From positions 21,236,715-21,300,714 of the forward strand of contig OX463829.1 of assembly GCA_949825045.1 (NCBI GenBank): a stretch of 64,000 nucleotides of DNA. Direction: 5' to 3'. Of this stretch, positions 1 through 8,395 are shown piece by piece. The translations under genes were made by a program, and so were the position numbers. The notes under the pieces are model-generated. The model was not told the origin of the DNA. It did not search any database and saw only the letters and a program-made list of their open reading frames with translations. How positions within the stretch are numbered: position 1 is the stretch's first letter; the number at the start of each line of letters is the position of its first letter. Origin of the DNA: Argyresthia goedartella (lineage: Eukaryota > Arthropoda > Insecta > Lepidoptera > Argyresthiidae).

Positions 1-274
1 CGGTCTATTTGACAACACTGTTACCTCTAATCAGACCTATTTCAGAGGCATCACATTTAACAAAACAAGGTTGAACAGTCGGCAACCGGAAATGAATTGT
101 TAGATTCAAACAGTCTGTCTGTCAGGGGCTGATATATAGGTACATATAATTTATTTACGTTGTATGATTATAACAATAATAATATACCAACTAAAATTAA
201 ACTACAACCAAAACTTAAACTAGGTTAAAAATTTAACCCAGGGATCCCGGGCGGGAGTCTGTTTAGTTTGCTAG

Positions 275-510
275 TTGACCGAGCGAGCGAAGCGAGTTAA
301 GTAAGAGTCTTTGTTTCAGGATTGGGCAAAAATTATTTCGTATGTTCGGTTGTTCGTGAATTTTGTGAGCAGGTTCGATAATTAAATAGTTTTTTTTGTC
401 AATTCAGTTTTTGAAAACTTTACAAAATGGCGGATACACCAAAAATACGCTACAGCCTAAACGGCTATATAGATTTTAACAAATGAGGTGTTGCTGGATT
501 TTTGGAGATC
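275..510 (+). repeat. Dispersed repeat with CGAGCGAGCGAAGCG head
   Basis: Starts TTGACCGAGCGAGCGAAGCG and continues through a phrase close to TTTCAGGATTGGGCAAAAA to AACAAATGAGGTGT. The same order of phrases occurs at 48537-48800, so this is a dispersed repeat. A shorter relative lies near 40663-40800. No coding frame is recognisable. Confidence 0.6.
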
Positions 511-529
511 TGAAAAATGACATAGGCTA

Positions 530-720
530 TTTATTTTAGTGAAAAGTCAATAGGTTGGATTTTAGATAGCAAAATGTAGTTTACAAAGTTATTGGTGCTG
601 CTTCTTTCACACTCCATAAACGTAACCAGGTGCATTCATAAATTTGTATGTGGTATTGAAAGAAAATGCTGTCGGAATATTTGTATTTATAATAATTTCT
701 CTTGTTCATCCGATAAACTT
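530..720 (+). repeat. Fragment of the GGGTTCCGTACC repeat
   Basis: Phrases such as GTTTACAAAGTTATTGGTG, GTAACCAGGTGCAT and GTATGTGGTATTGAAAG match the middle of the fuller copies at 25.9, 39.0 and 62.3 kb. Both ends of the family are missing here. Confidence 0.55.
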
Positions 721-944
721 CAAGGGGTGGGGGGTGTAAGGGGGTGGAAAATAATTAAATAAACCCAAATTTCCTGTAGCGCACGCGATGTCTACAGGTC
801 ACAGAGCCACTGGTTAGTTGACGTTGACGCCTTCAGATATTCACAAAACGATTCAATCATATTTATATCATGACTATTGTTCAAAGGTCTTGCATCGACC
901 GCTCATTGGCATCCTTAAAGTTCTGAAGCTTCAAATGAACTGCA

Positions 945-1075
945 CAGTGAGGACCTCTGTGGCGCTGCGATAGTGGCTCTCCTATTGTGTGAGAGGTCCC
1001 GGGTTCGATCCCCGGCTGGCGATAAAGAAGAAAACATCCTGGGTCTTGGATGTCTATAAGTGTGTGATGTACCCG
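945..1075 (+). mobile_element. tRNA-derived SINE, type C (head and part of body)
   Basis: Carries a clear pol III B box (GGTTCGATCCC, 1002-1012) preceded by a tRNA-like GAGAGGTCCCG arm. The body GGTCTTGGATGTCTATAAGTG matches the reverse copy at 49.05 kb and the forward body at 51.45 kb. The head is followed by a shared downstream body, so a SINE is more likely than a tRNA gene. It runs directly into a LINE tail. Confidence 0.65.
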
Positions 1076-1086
1076 GATTATCGCTT

Positions 1087-1361
1087 CTGAAGCTCAAGAG
1101 GCCACAGCTTCGCTTGGTAACCGGAGCGATAACTGGAAACGCTTTGCTAAACAAACACTTAGACACTCTAGGTGTTACGGACAGCCCCCGTGCAAAGCCT
1201 GCGTGGAGGTGGAGGTGACAGCAACCCACGTCCTGTTGGAATGTTCCGGCGTGACCATCTACCGGGCAACACACCTCGGGACACCGAGGTCGCTCCAAGA
1301 AGTCGTCGGCAACATCAAGGGTTTGCTAGGCTTCCTACAGGAGCTGCGTTGGCAGGAGTAG
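1087..1361 (+). pseudogene. LINE ORF2 C-terminal tail, frameshifted
   Basis: Frame 1 from 1087 reads LKRPQLRLVTGAITG then a KHLDTLGVTDSP-like stretch. After a frame change near 1185-1190, at a run of C, the next frame reads CKACVEVE, THVLLECSG and GLLGFLQELRWQE, then stops at TAG 1359-1361. This order (basic stretch, C-x2-C, H-x4-C, terminal W) is the zinc-knuckle tail I know after the RNase H region of insect LINEs. Only the last 90 or so codons remain, so this is a 5'-truncated dead copy. The family assignment is from memory of such tails. Confidence 0.6.
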
Positions 1362-1439
1362 TGCCCTCAACCTACGTCACGCATATTTTGTCCCGCTGCT
1401 GGGCAACGAGCCACCATATTTTATGAATTAAGAAGGTAT

Positions 1440-1980
1440 TAAATACCGTAACGAAACTCGATACCTGAGGCTATGGGCTGGCCCCTCTTATCTCGCCAAA
1501 TGGAGTAACTAAACTTGGGCGTAACAGTGCATATGGGAAAAGTGACGCCATGTTTTTTTTTACTGAAATACCGGAACAAAAATTTCGCTATCCGCTCTAT
1601 AAATGAAGTCTGCTCATTAATCGGACGCACTAACAGTATGGTAATCATGTGGCGTGTTGTGGTGACGGACGGGGCGTCAGATGCGACGGCTGCAATGAGG
1701 TGCTAGAACGGAGACGCCGTTTGTGTGAATACTCTGCCGAAGCACAAGTTTAATCCCATTATTTTGCATATTTTGTCAAACAAACCATCACGCCGTTACC
1801 CATACGGGGTAGCAGAGGCACCCTTGTGTCCTTGTGTATTCAATAATTCATTTTGCATTTAAAGAGGGATAACCCATCCCCGATAAGAAAAGTTAAGTAG
1901 ATAAGTTATCTTATCTTATAAAGCGTGCGTTTGTTGCTTCTACATTTTTTGAATATGTATAACAAAACATAGCATAACCC
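1440..1980. other. No gene seen; one short repeat-like phrase
   Basis: No convincing coding frame. The phrase GCCGTTACCCATACGGGGT near 1790-1808, followed by AGCAGAGGCA, resembles a short segment common in lepidopteran repeats, and a related phrase lies near 18750. Confidence 0.4.
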
Positions 1981-2060
1981 GTGGCGGGAATGAAATCTCG
2001 TACATAAAATGTTTGTTAATTGTTGCAGGGAACGAGGTAAGATACCAAGAATTACGGGTT
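1981..2060 (+). repeat. Inverted partner of 5691-5766
   Basis: GGAATGAAATCTCGTA, TGTTGCAGGG and GATACCAAGAATTACGGGTT occur here and, as the reverse complement in the same order, at 5691-5766. The spacing differs by about 11 bases. The pair brackets the minus-strand LINE remnant. Confidence 0.7.
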
Positions 2061-2161
2061 CTCTATGTGGCTTTAAGTTAATTAAGGCTACTTATAAATA
2101 AGCCGTCGTCCAACTTAGCAATCGGTCAACGCAAATTCACATCAACTATGGCCTGTAACAT

Positions 2162-2505
2162 CTATAGCAGATGATTTAGCGCCGAAGTACAGGCCCGCTC
2201 GTGACTATAAAGCCCGATCCTGGAGCAGCAGACACGTCTACACGCACGGCACACATGTTGTGTCACTGCTGATGCTGGCGGTGCGTGCGGACTGGGTGTT
2301 GGAGCATGTCGTTTCGCTCTTTTTACAGCCAGAGCATTGGACCAGGCCCTGTCATATGCTGTGCGACCTTCTGCCACGACTCTCCTCCAAGTTTCTTGGA
2401 TCTTGGAGTTTATTTCCACCGGTTGGCTTCGATTTGAATCGCGGTCATGACGTGCTTGACCCAATCTTTGAAACGCAACAGAGGTCATCAGACTAGTCTC
2501 TTGGC
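2162..2505 (-). pseudogene. LINE ORF2 C-terminal piece with zinc-finger tail
   Basis: On the minus strand one frame begins LLRFKDWVKHVMTAIQ and stops. The next frame gives ETWRRVVAEGRTAYDRAW and a cysteine-rich end, CRACRRVCCSRIGLYSHERAC in outline (C-x2-C-x3-C...SRIGL-x2-H-x3-C). RFKD followed by WRR and a terminal C..C.R.C.SRIGL.SH finger is the usual end of a widespread family of endonuclease-reverse transcriptase LINEs. It probably continues the LINE at 3545-5037, which lies upstream on the same strand and lacks this end. At least one frameshift makes it non-functional. Confidence 0.6.
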
Positions 2506-2933
2506 GAGCGCGACTTCAGTTTCAGTTTGCAGAGGCCGACAATACTAGCCAAACTGGGGCGTGCTAGAACTCACATATGCCACTTACCGTGTCGTGTGAC
2601 GACAAGAACCTAACAGAAACGGTAGCGGCGTAGGCACGGCTCGCAGAATCCCGTTATTTGAAGATTTATTTGAAGGTTTTGAGGGAGTTTGAAGGCTCGC
2701 AGGATCCCGGGGTAGTGCGACCCCGGGATAAGGCCTTTAACTGGTACTTCCAGTTCAGAAGCTGACGTGAGACTCTCCAGAATTGAAGAAATGTTCCGCT
2801 TTTATACCCTTTTTGGAGAGTTCTAAAAATTATTTAAATTAAACGTAATTTTTGTGAGTGGCCAAGAGAGAAAGAGTATTTTTGTAAAAGTATTGACGCA
2901 AACATATCAGACCGCCAACTAGTTTGAATGGGC
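2506..2933. other. Left part of a roughly 1-kb insert within the LINE
   Basis: The LINE reading stops matching here and resumes near 3545. No coding is seen in this part. It contains a GC-rich hairpin at 2704-2729 and ends just before the X-box-like motif. Confidence 0.4.
2704..2729. repeat. Perfect GC-rich hairpin
   Basis: ATCCCGGGGT and ACCCCGGGAT form a perfect 10-bp stem around the 6-base loop AGTGCG. No CTRR end follows, so it is not an obvious Helitron terminus. Confidence 0.75.
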
Positions 2934-2947
2934 ATTGCCATGACAAC
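2934..2947 (+). promoter_or_regulatory. X-box-like (RFX) motif
   Basis: ATTGCCATGACAAC is an imperfect inverted repeat around AT, close to the RFX binding consensus (GTTGCC-AT-GGCAAC type). RFX sites commonly lie within about 100-150 bases upstream of the start codon of ciliary genes. The nearest candidate ATG is at 3041, about 95 bases downstream. That RFX binds here is inference; a 14-base match can arise by chance. Confidence 0.35.
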
Positions 2948-3040
2948 CAGATAAACAAAGACGTCAACAAACATCAAAGTTTCTTTTCAGGCTCGTAATT
3001 CGGTAAACAATACGAAAACCATGCAGTAAATTACATAACA

Positions 3041-3364
3041 ATGAAAGAAAAAAAAGTAGCGCACCAGCGCGCACGAAGCCCGAGATTGCAGAGTTTCGGA
3101 GAAAGCCAAAAACAAGGTCAGCAAAGGTAAGCCCCTTCGCTATCGATTTAGAAATGCTGATAGCATGAAAATGCAGAACGAAAATGATCTGTTAACATGT
3201 TCTTATGGTTTAAAACGTTACAGGGTCCTATGGAAATAAAGGTGAAGACAAATAATAAGCTGTACAGCTCACCAAGTATCCAGCGTAATAGAGCAAGCAC
3301 CCTGAAGGACAAACAAAAAGGACTGATGGTGGAGCTGGAGCTAAGGGATAGGCAGCAAGAATAG
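3041..3364 (+). CDS. Candidate two-exon gene start, unidentified
   Basis: Candidate exon 1 (3041-3126) ends at a good donor, CAAAG|GTAAGC. A 97-base intron follows, ending TTAAAACGTTACAG, and exon 2 runs 3224-3364 to a TAG. Exon 2 reads GPMEIKVKTNNKLYSS, then a lysine-rich stretch, then KGLMVELELRDRQQE. The exon 1 frame that joins it in phase reads KSSAPARTKPEIAEF then RRKPKTRSAK. The ATG at 3041 is one base out of that frame, separated by a run of eight A (3048-3055). One extra A would unite ATG, exon 1 and exon 2, so either this copy has lost a base or the real start is elsewhere. I do not recognise the protein (about 76 residues, very basic). It sits inside an interrupted LINE, so it may be a captured gene fragment. 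Confidence 0.3.
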
Positions 3365-3544
3365 CATGTAAGTAGCATAACACTACAACCGCTCTACAAT
3401 AAAGCTCAATACGATTGAGGGTATTCAGTTTCTTGAAGATGGGCATACACATGTGTATTCCGCAGACATGTAATTGCTTTCAACTGCCTAATCCATTTGC
3501 TATAGCAGGGCCACAAATATTTCCAGAGTATCAGTGCGGTCCGC

Positions 3545-3820
3545 ACGTATTTTTATACTCCTTGCTCCATACCAAGCACATGTCCGAGCCACCGCAGCCG
3601 TCTCTGCTTTAGCATGGTGGTGATGCTGTGCGATTGTGCGGACATGAACACTTCCTTGTATGTGATACGTTCCCTCCACGTTATGCCGAGTATCCGAAGA
3701 CTGCGCAGGTGGAAGGTATTTACTCGACGTTCGTGTTTTGCGTACGACTTTCAGGTTTCTGCTCCGCACAAGAGGGTGCTGAGGACACTTGCTTAATATA
3801 CAAGCATTTTGGTGCTTATC
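3545..3820 (-). pseudogene. LINE ORF2 C-terminal (thumb) region
   Basis: The minus strand reads STLLCGAET, a stop, then KSYAKHERRVNTFHLRS, GITWRERITYKEVF and RRLRWLGHVLGME. The phrases LLYGAETW, LNxFHxRxLRxILGIxW and RRLRWxGHVxRM are standard just after the RT domain in LINEs of this kind. The in-frame stop follows AET where the family usually has W. The piece follows on from 3838-4652, and coding breaks off near 3545 where the 1-kb insert begins. Confidence 0.6.
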
Positions 3821-3837
3821 GTAAGAGGTTTATTGTC

Positions 3838-4652
3838 TCATATTCTTGTACGCAGCTTCCCAAACATAGTGGCCGCATTACCGATGCGAGAATCGATCTC
3901 CACGTTAAGTGAAATATCGCTTGACATATGTGACGCCAAGTAGCAAAACCTGTCAACTACCTCTAGCGGAGTAAATTCCAGTAATATTGCTGGTGGTTCG
4001 CTCCCTGCGCTAGCATCTTCTTTGCGTTGATTGACATGGAGAACAACGCGCACACTCTTGAGAACTTGTCCATGAGGCACTGAAGTTTCCCTGCGCTGTG
4101 TTAAACAAAAGCCGCGTCGTTAGCAAACAGAAGACTGTCTAGGTGCAAGTCCTCGCGAAACCGCTTGGACTTGAGTAGGGCGATGTTATAAAGTTTCCTA
4201 TCAGTCCTCGTATGTAGATGGATACGCTGGTCAGCCTCGCCAAAAGCAACTATCAAGAGCAGCGAAAAGAATATGCCAAACAAGGTAGGTGCCAAGACGC
4301 AGCCCTGGCACCACTGCGAACCTCAAACGGAGCAGATGTGTCGCCGTTGAACACAACAGCTCCATTCAAGTCCTCATGGAATGACATGATGAGACTCAAG
4401 AGCTTAGGCGGACGTCCAACCCTTTCGAGCGCTGTGTAGCCCCTCTGTACTCACTGTGTCGAAGGCCTTGTTGAGGTCCACAAAGGCGATGAGTAGAGGG
4501 GATTGTTCATATCTACACTTCTCCTGAACCTGGCGCAGAGTGACTATCATATCCACCGTAGAACGCTGTGCGCGGGAGCCACACTGAGCCTCGGGATATA
4601 CGAGTTTCTTACATTTTCCACCTGGTGACATAACCGAGTTCAAACCTACCAT
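3838..4652 (-). pseudogene. LINE reverse transcriptase domain, multiply frameshifted
   Basis: From 4652 downward the minus strand gives PEAQCGSRAQRSTVDMI, LRQVQEKC and LIAFVDLNKAFDTVS (RT palm motif A). Then NGDTSAPFEVRSGA follows, where the family has the GVKQGC motif, here scrambled by a frameshift, then APTLFGIFFS. The catalytic box reads FAND (4116-4127) in place of FADD, losing an active-site aspartate, and the frame stops four codons later. A further frame (4080-3838) reads LEVVDRFCYLASHMS, the usual segment after the palm. At least three frame breaks and the D-to-N change mean no active enzyme. Confidence 0.7.
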
Positions 4653-4662
4653 GGCATAAGAT

Positions 4663-5037
4663 TCAAAATCGCGAACCGTTCCAACTACCCTCGATTTTTG
4701 AGAGGTTAAGGCGCAGGACCATTATGCGTTCCGAGAAACCCACAGGACTCTCAACCGGGGATAGAAGATCATTCCTGATTGCGAATCCTACTCCGTGCTT
4801 GCAAGTATCCGATGCACATTTACTTTTCCAGAAGAAGGTATAATGTGCTTCCCGTATCGACTCCTCATCCTCGATCCCGATCTTGGTCTCTTGAAAAGCA
4901 GCAATAGCTATGTGTAGCCTGCTAAGCTCTGCGGTGATGACGTCTGTTTTGCGCAGGTCTTGTGCACAATCTGAACTTCCACTGGTGTTCGAAAAGCCTA
5001 TCCTCATTATTCGGAAATTCCATGTCGCAAAGCGCAT
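4663..5037 (-). pseudogene. LINE ORF2 endonuclease N-terminus
   Basis: The minus-strand frame starts MRFATWNFRIM and continues AELSRLHIAIAAFQETKIG, YTFFWKSKC, HGVGFAIRNDLL and ERIMVLRLNL. This is the order of an apurinic-like endonuclease of non-LTR retrotransposons: WNVRT start, ALQET with the catalytic glutamate, GVGFAI, R-x-M-x-L-R-L. The frame ends before the GDFN and SDH motifs, so only the first half (about 124 codons) remains, and it passes into the RT piece after an internal deletion. Such elements nick target DNA to prime reverse transcription; this copy cannot. Confidence 0.7.
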
Positions 5038-5260
5038 AGAAGTAGGAAGGGGGTTTTATATTTGTAGCGCTGGTCATCTAGTTTTGGCTAGTGTTCCGTA
5101 CACCCAAGCGAAACAAACCTTCGCCGAGACGGACCAGTACTTTACAGACCGAGGGCTGCTCTGCTTAAAGCGGGCGGCAACTGGTCAATGGATCTGCGAT
5201 GGACCCTTTGACTGTCAAGAGCGACCCCTGGCGTCCACACCTACGCCCATTTCTGCGGAG

Positions 5261-5690
5261 TTATAACCGGTCGCTGTCACTCCCTGTGTTGTTTTCCACC
5301 TGGTGGTCGGGTGGGTGAAGTACCCTCTCCGCGGAAGCTGCTACGCCTGGGACATAAGTAGGGCTACACGTGTTTGCCCAGCACACGTGCCAACCTCTCA
5401 ACCTAACTGGCGTGATCCACAGGATCGACGAGAACGAGTACAATACGGGAACAATGTGCTGTCGTGAAATAGAATTGGAGCCAGTTCCGTTGCAGGAATC
5501 TGCGGCTTGCGCCTGACAGAGATGTAATACCGGGTTTGTTTCCAGAGTTTTCCTTTTCCTGAACAGATTCCTTCTCCTGTGCAGTCTGTCTCCACGAAGA
5601 GTAGTGAAGATCCAAGGTGTTGTCTGGATTCCTTTTACTCCCATATTTTGTACCTTAGTCGCCTTTTACGACACCTCGAAGTAACATAAG
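5261..5690 (-). other. Probable 5' leader of the minus-strand LINE
   Basis: This lies just upstream of the endonuclease start on the minus strand and holds GTCGTAAAAGGCGACTAAGG (reverse complement near 5656-5675), a phrase I associate with LINE leaders. No homologous protein is seen. The 53-base segment near 5433-5485 recurs at 5806-5858. Confidence 0.4.
5433..5485 (+). repeat. Direct repeat, first copy
   Basis: A segment running from GAACGAGTAC to GAATTGGAGCCAG is repeated at 5806-5858 with two substitutions. Confidence 0.8.
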
Positions 5691-5766
5691 GAAACCCGTA
5701 ATTCTTGGTATCTAACCTCGTCCCCTGCAACAAATAACATACGAGATTTCATTCCTGGCGCTTCCA
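5691..5766 (-). repeat. Inverted partner of 1981-2060
   Basis: AACCCGTAATTCTTGGTATC, CCTGCAACA and GAGATTTCATTCC are the reverse complement of the copy at 1981. It probably belongs to the leader of the same LINE family in opposite orientation. Confidence 0.7.
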
Positions 5767-5805
5767 GTAATAACTAATCTGTGTATGTCGGCATAATGCA
5801 CCGCA

Positions 5806-5858
5806 GAACGAGTACGATACGAGAACAATGTGCTGTCGTGAAATAGAATTGGAGCCAG
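5806..5858 (+). repeat. Direct repeat, second copy
   Basis: Near-identical to 5433-5485. The two copies lie about 370 bases apart with unrelated sequence following each. Confidence 0.8.
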
Positions 5859-5957
5859 ACTGCGGTTTCATAAATATGTATTTACTGCCTTTCAGATCCG
5901 ATACGAGGGAAAAGGCTGACACCTTAGTGAACCAACTCGGCGTATGAGTATGTTTTA

Positions 5958-6105
5958 TTTTGACGGCCAGTTTATCAAGCGGGTAGTGACCCTGCCTACG
6001 AAGCTGACGGTGCTGGGTTCGAATCCCGGTAAGTCAAATATTTGTGTGATGAGCATGAGAAATTTTCTATGTATTTACATAATTATTTATCCACATTAAA
6101 TATAT
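5958..6105 (+). mobile_element. tRNA-derived SINE, type B (3' truncated)
   Basis: The B box GGTTCGAATCC lies at 6016-6026, with a degraded A box upstream (TTATCAAGCGGG) and the arm CCTGCCTACGAAGC. The body TTTACATAATTATTTATCC resembles the copy at 31.7 kb. It breaks off where the type A SINE begins at GACGACC, so the two form a head-to-tail dimer. Confidence 0.7.
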
Positions 6106-6363
6106 GACGACCCGAATGGCCGAGTCGGCAGTGACTCTGCCTACGAAGCCAAGGGTCCCGGGTTCGAGTCCCGGTGGTGGCAATATTTGTTTGATGAGAA
6201 CGGATGGTTGCACCCTAGTCATGGTTGTTTATCTATCTTAGTATAATATTTATCTATATAAGTATGTTTATCGTTGTCTAGTACCCAAGATACAGGGAAT
6301 CCTAGTTTGGGGCTAGATCAATGTGTGTAAATGGTGTCCAAGATATTATTATTATTATTATTA
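6106..6363 (+). mobile_element. tRNA-derived SINE, type A, copy 1
   Basis: The A box TGGCCGAGTCGG (6117-6128) and B box GGTTCGAGTCC (6161-6171) both match pol III consensus. The tRNA-like head is followed by a body ending GGGGCTAGATCAATGTGTG and an ATT-repeat tail (6344-6363). Four further copies in the window share the body. The intact boxes suggest this copy could still be transcribed by pol III. Confidence 0.85.
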
Positions 6364-6439
6364 TATTTTTATGAATTTTTCATTTCACTCTTGTAATAAA
6401 GAGGTTCTGATACACGGGCTTACGCCAAGTGCTTATCTA

Positions 6440-6776
6440 CTAAAGATCACGGTCCTTGCCCATGAATTTCCGTACAATTCTACATGTATTTAGTATTGTT
6501 GCTTTTTGAAGAAGTATGTGTGTGGATCTGGGTATATTTAATGTTTTGAGATTAGTGTGTAATGTGTATGGGATGACTCCTGTGGATGAGATGACTATTG
6601 GGATGGTTTTGACAGATTGTACCTGCCATTGTGTTTTAATTTCAATGGCAAGGTCTGTGTATTTTGTGTTTTTTTCTGTAAACGTTGTGGTAAGGTTGTG
6701 TGTATTTGGTATGGCTATATCTATGAGAAATACTGTTTTGTTTTGTTTATCGTGGAGAGTTATTTCAGGCCTAGGG
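6440..6776 (-). pseudogene. LINE ORF C-terminal end, 3' part (minus)
   Basis: The minus strand from about 6776 reads PEITLHDKQNK, VFLIDIAIPNTHN, IPIVISSTGVIP and a LLQKATILNTCRIVRKF end, with the stop CTA complement at 6440-6442. It is an uninterrupted frame of about 110 codons with the characteristic DIAIPNTHN and GVIP phrases of a LINE C-terminal domain. The preceding part of the same protein lies next door on the opposite strand (6781-7041). Confidence 0.75.
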
Positions 6777-6780
6777 ATTT

Positions 6781-7041
6781 ATGTTAGCCATACAGGACCA
6801 GGTTATAGACACTCGTAACTACAGAAAACATATCATACACGACCGCACAATGGCAAGCGACATGTGCAGACAGTGCCAAAATAGTTCAGAAACAATACAG
6901 CATATCACAGGAGCCTGCAGATCACTCGCACAATCAGATTATAAACATCGCCACGACCAAGTTGCAGCCATCATACACCAACACCTCGCATTCAGATACA
7001 AATTGATTGCACAAAAAACAGCCTACTGTAAATACACACCT
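6781..7041 (+). pseudogene. LINE ORF C-terminal end, inverted 5' part (plus)
   Basis: The plus strand reads AIQDQVIDTRNYRKHIIHD, then CRQCQ, SETIQHITGACRSLAQ, DYKHRHDQVAAIIHQHLA and TAYCKYTPQ. The C-x2-C...H-x4-C knuckle and KHRHDQVA phrase normally lie upstream of the PEITL...IDIAIPNTHN part in the same polypeptide. Here the two parts are adjacent but on opposite strands, with about 25 codons missing at the far end. This is the arrangement left by twin priming during LINE insertion, so the copy was dead on arrival. Confidence 0.75.
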
Positions 7042-7079
7042 CAAATCAACAGACTTATTATTATTATATCGGAGTGAAT

Positions 7080-8395
7080 AGGTAAATTTTCCGAAATAAT
7101 ATTTTCCTTGTTTTCTTTTTTCCAGTCGCGTTTTTTCCCACCATTTATATTTTCTTGCTCCTAGTAGAGTATAATTTCCTATACGCTTTAATTTCTAATG
7201 TTTCTTTTTGCTAGACATACTTATATTTTCTTAAGCATTTATTTTCTCAATCCGTATTTTTCTTATACATATGTTTCACCGATATAATATAATTTTCCAG
7301 GTGTTTATTACAGGAGTCTAGACTTCGCTGCACCTATGTATGTAAATATAAAGGTTTCCTCACGATGTTTTCCACCGCCGCTAGCATGACCTTTATGTGA
7401 CCTAATCCAAAAACCCATCTAGAGTCCCGTACAAATATGTTCCAGTGGACCGAATGATTCAGAATACTGTAATTGTATCTGTCATTTGATTAACCGAAAT
7501 TATATTTAAACAGCACGCAGACCACAACTTTCGTTTTGCAAATTATATCTCTCACCAAATTGGTTAACCATTATTAACAAACATATTTTGCTAAAACCAA
7601 TGTTATATCTAATTGCAAGAACGTTTAGGATAATGGCCGCATATAAGCAGATTAAACCACCAGAATATAAATGAAGTTTTAAGAGTTTTGAGATCACAGA
7701 TTGAAAATTTCTAAATTACCACAACTACTAACTTGTTTTTATTGTAATGTATCGTTATTATTTTCATGGATAAATATCATCAACAATATCTTCTTATGGT
7801 ATAAACTGTGTATTTTATCAATTCTACTACTACACCATTATGGTCAACTTATCAGCGCACTTACACTGAAATTTTGGTAAGGGAAGGAAAACTTTTTTAA
7901 ATAATACCACACTACAACTATAAGTACTTTCCTTCATACTCATTCAAATTATCACCTACTCCTAAGTATTTCTAGGATGTATACAGAATTCTCTTCACTA
8001 CAAGATTACCTTAGCAGTTGAACGAGTTTCACCCGGTTCCCTCCCTCCCTGTTGGAAAACTCTGATAAAATAGAAAGGTACTTACATAAATAAATAAACT
8101 CATTAACACGACCCCGTATCGCGCACAAATACGGCACCTCTATAAGTCTCCCAACTTGGAGAACTCATTATCAAAGAAGCACGTTTCTCTTCCCTGAGAG
8201 GTGTTGTATTGTAGCTTGTAAGTACAATGAAATGCTATTCTGTACATGCGGACCAATAGTCGATTTCATGAGTTTATTGAAAAATGGAATAAAACTTCGG
8301 TTTAAGCAAGCGATAAATGCCAATCCCTTGATTATGGTTGTTTTTAATGAACGGCAAGTAATAGCTATAATTACAGGGGTTGTCAAAGACTGTGA
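7080..8395. other. AT-rich stretch, no gene or repeat recognised
   Basis: Short open frames only, none with recognisable motifs. The right part may include 5' sequence of the LINE whose readable coding begins near 8396. Confidence 0.4.

Noticed and set aside
2490..3545. Helitron carrying the gene fragment
   Set aside because: A CTAG lies near the left edge (about 2495), but no 3' hairpin precedes it on the proper strand and no TC start or A/T insertion site could be fixed.
3500..3769. Alternative 89-codon minus-strand frame
   Set aside because: A shadow of the RRLRWLGHV reading of the LINE thumb in another frame.
6106..6180. Functional tRNA gene
   Set aside because: A and B boxes are present, but the unit continues into a body shared with four other copies and ends in a microsatellite tail, which defines a SINE.
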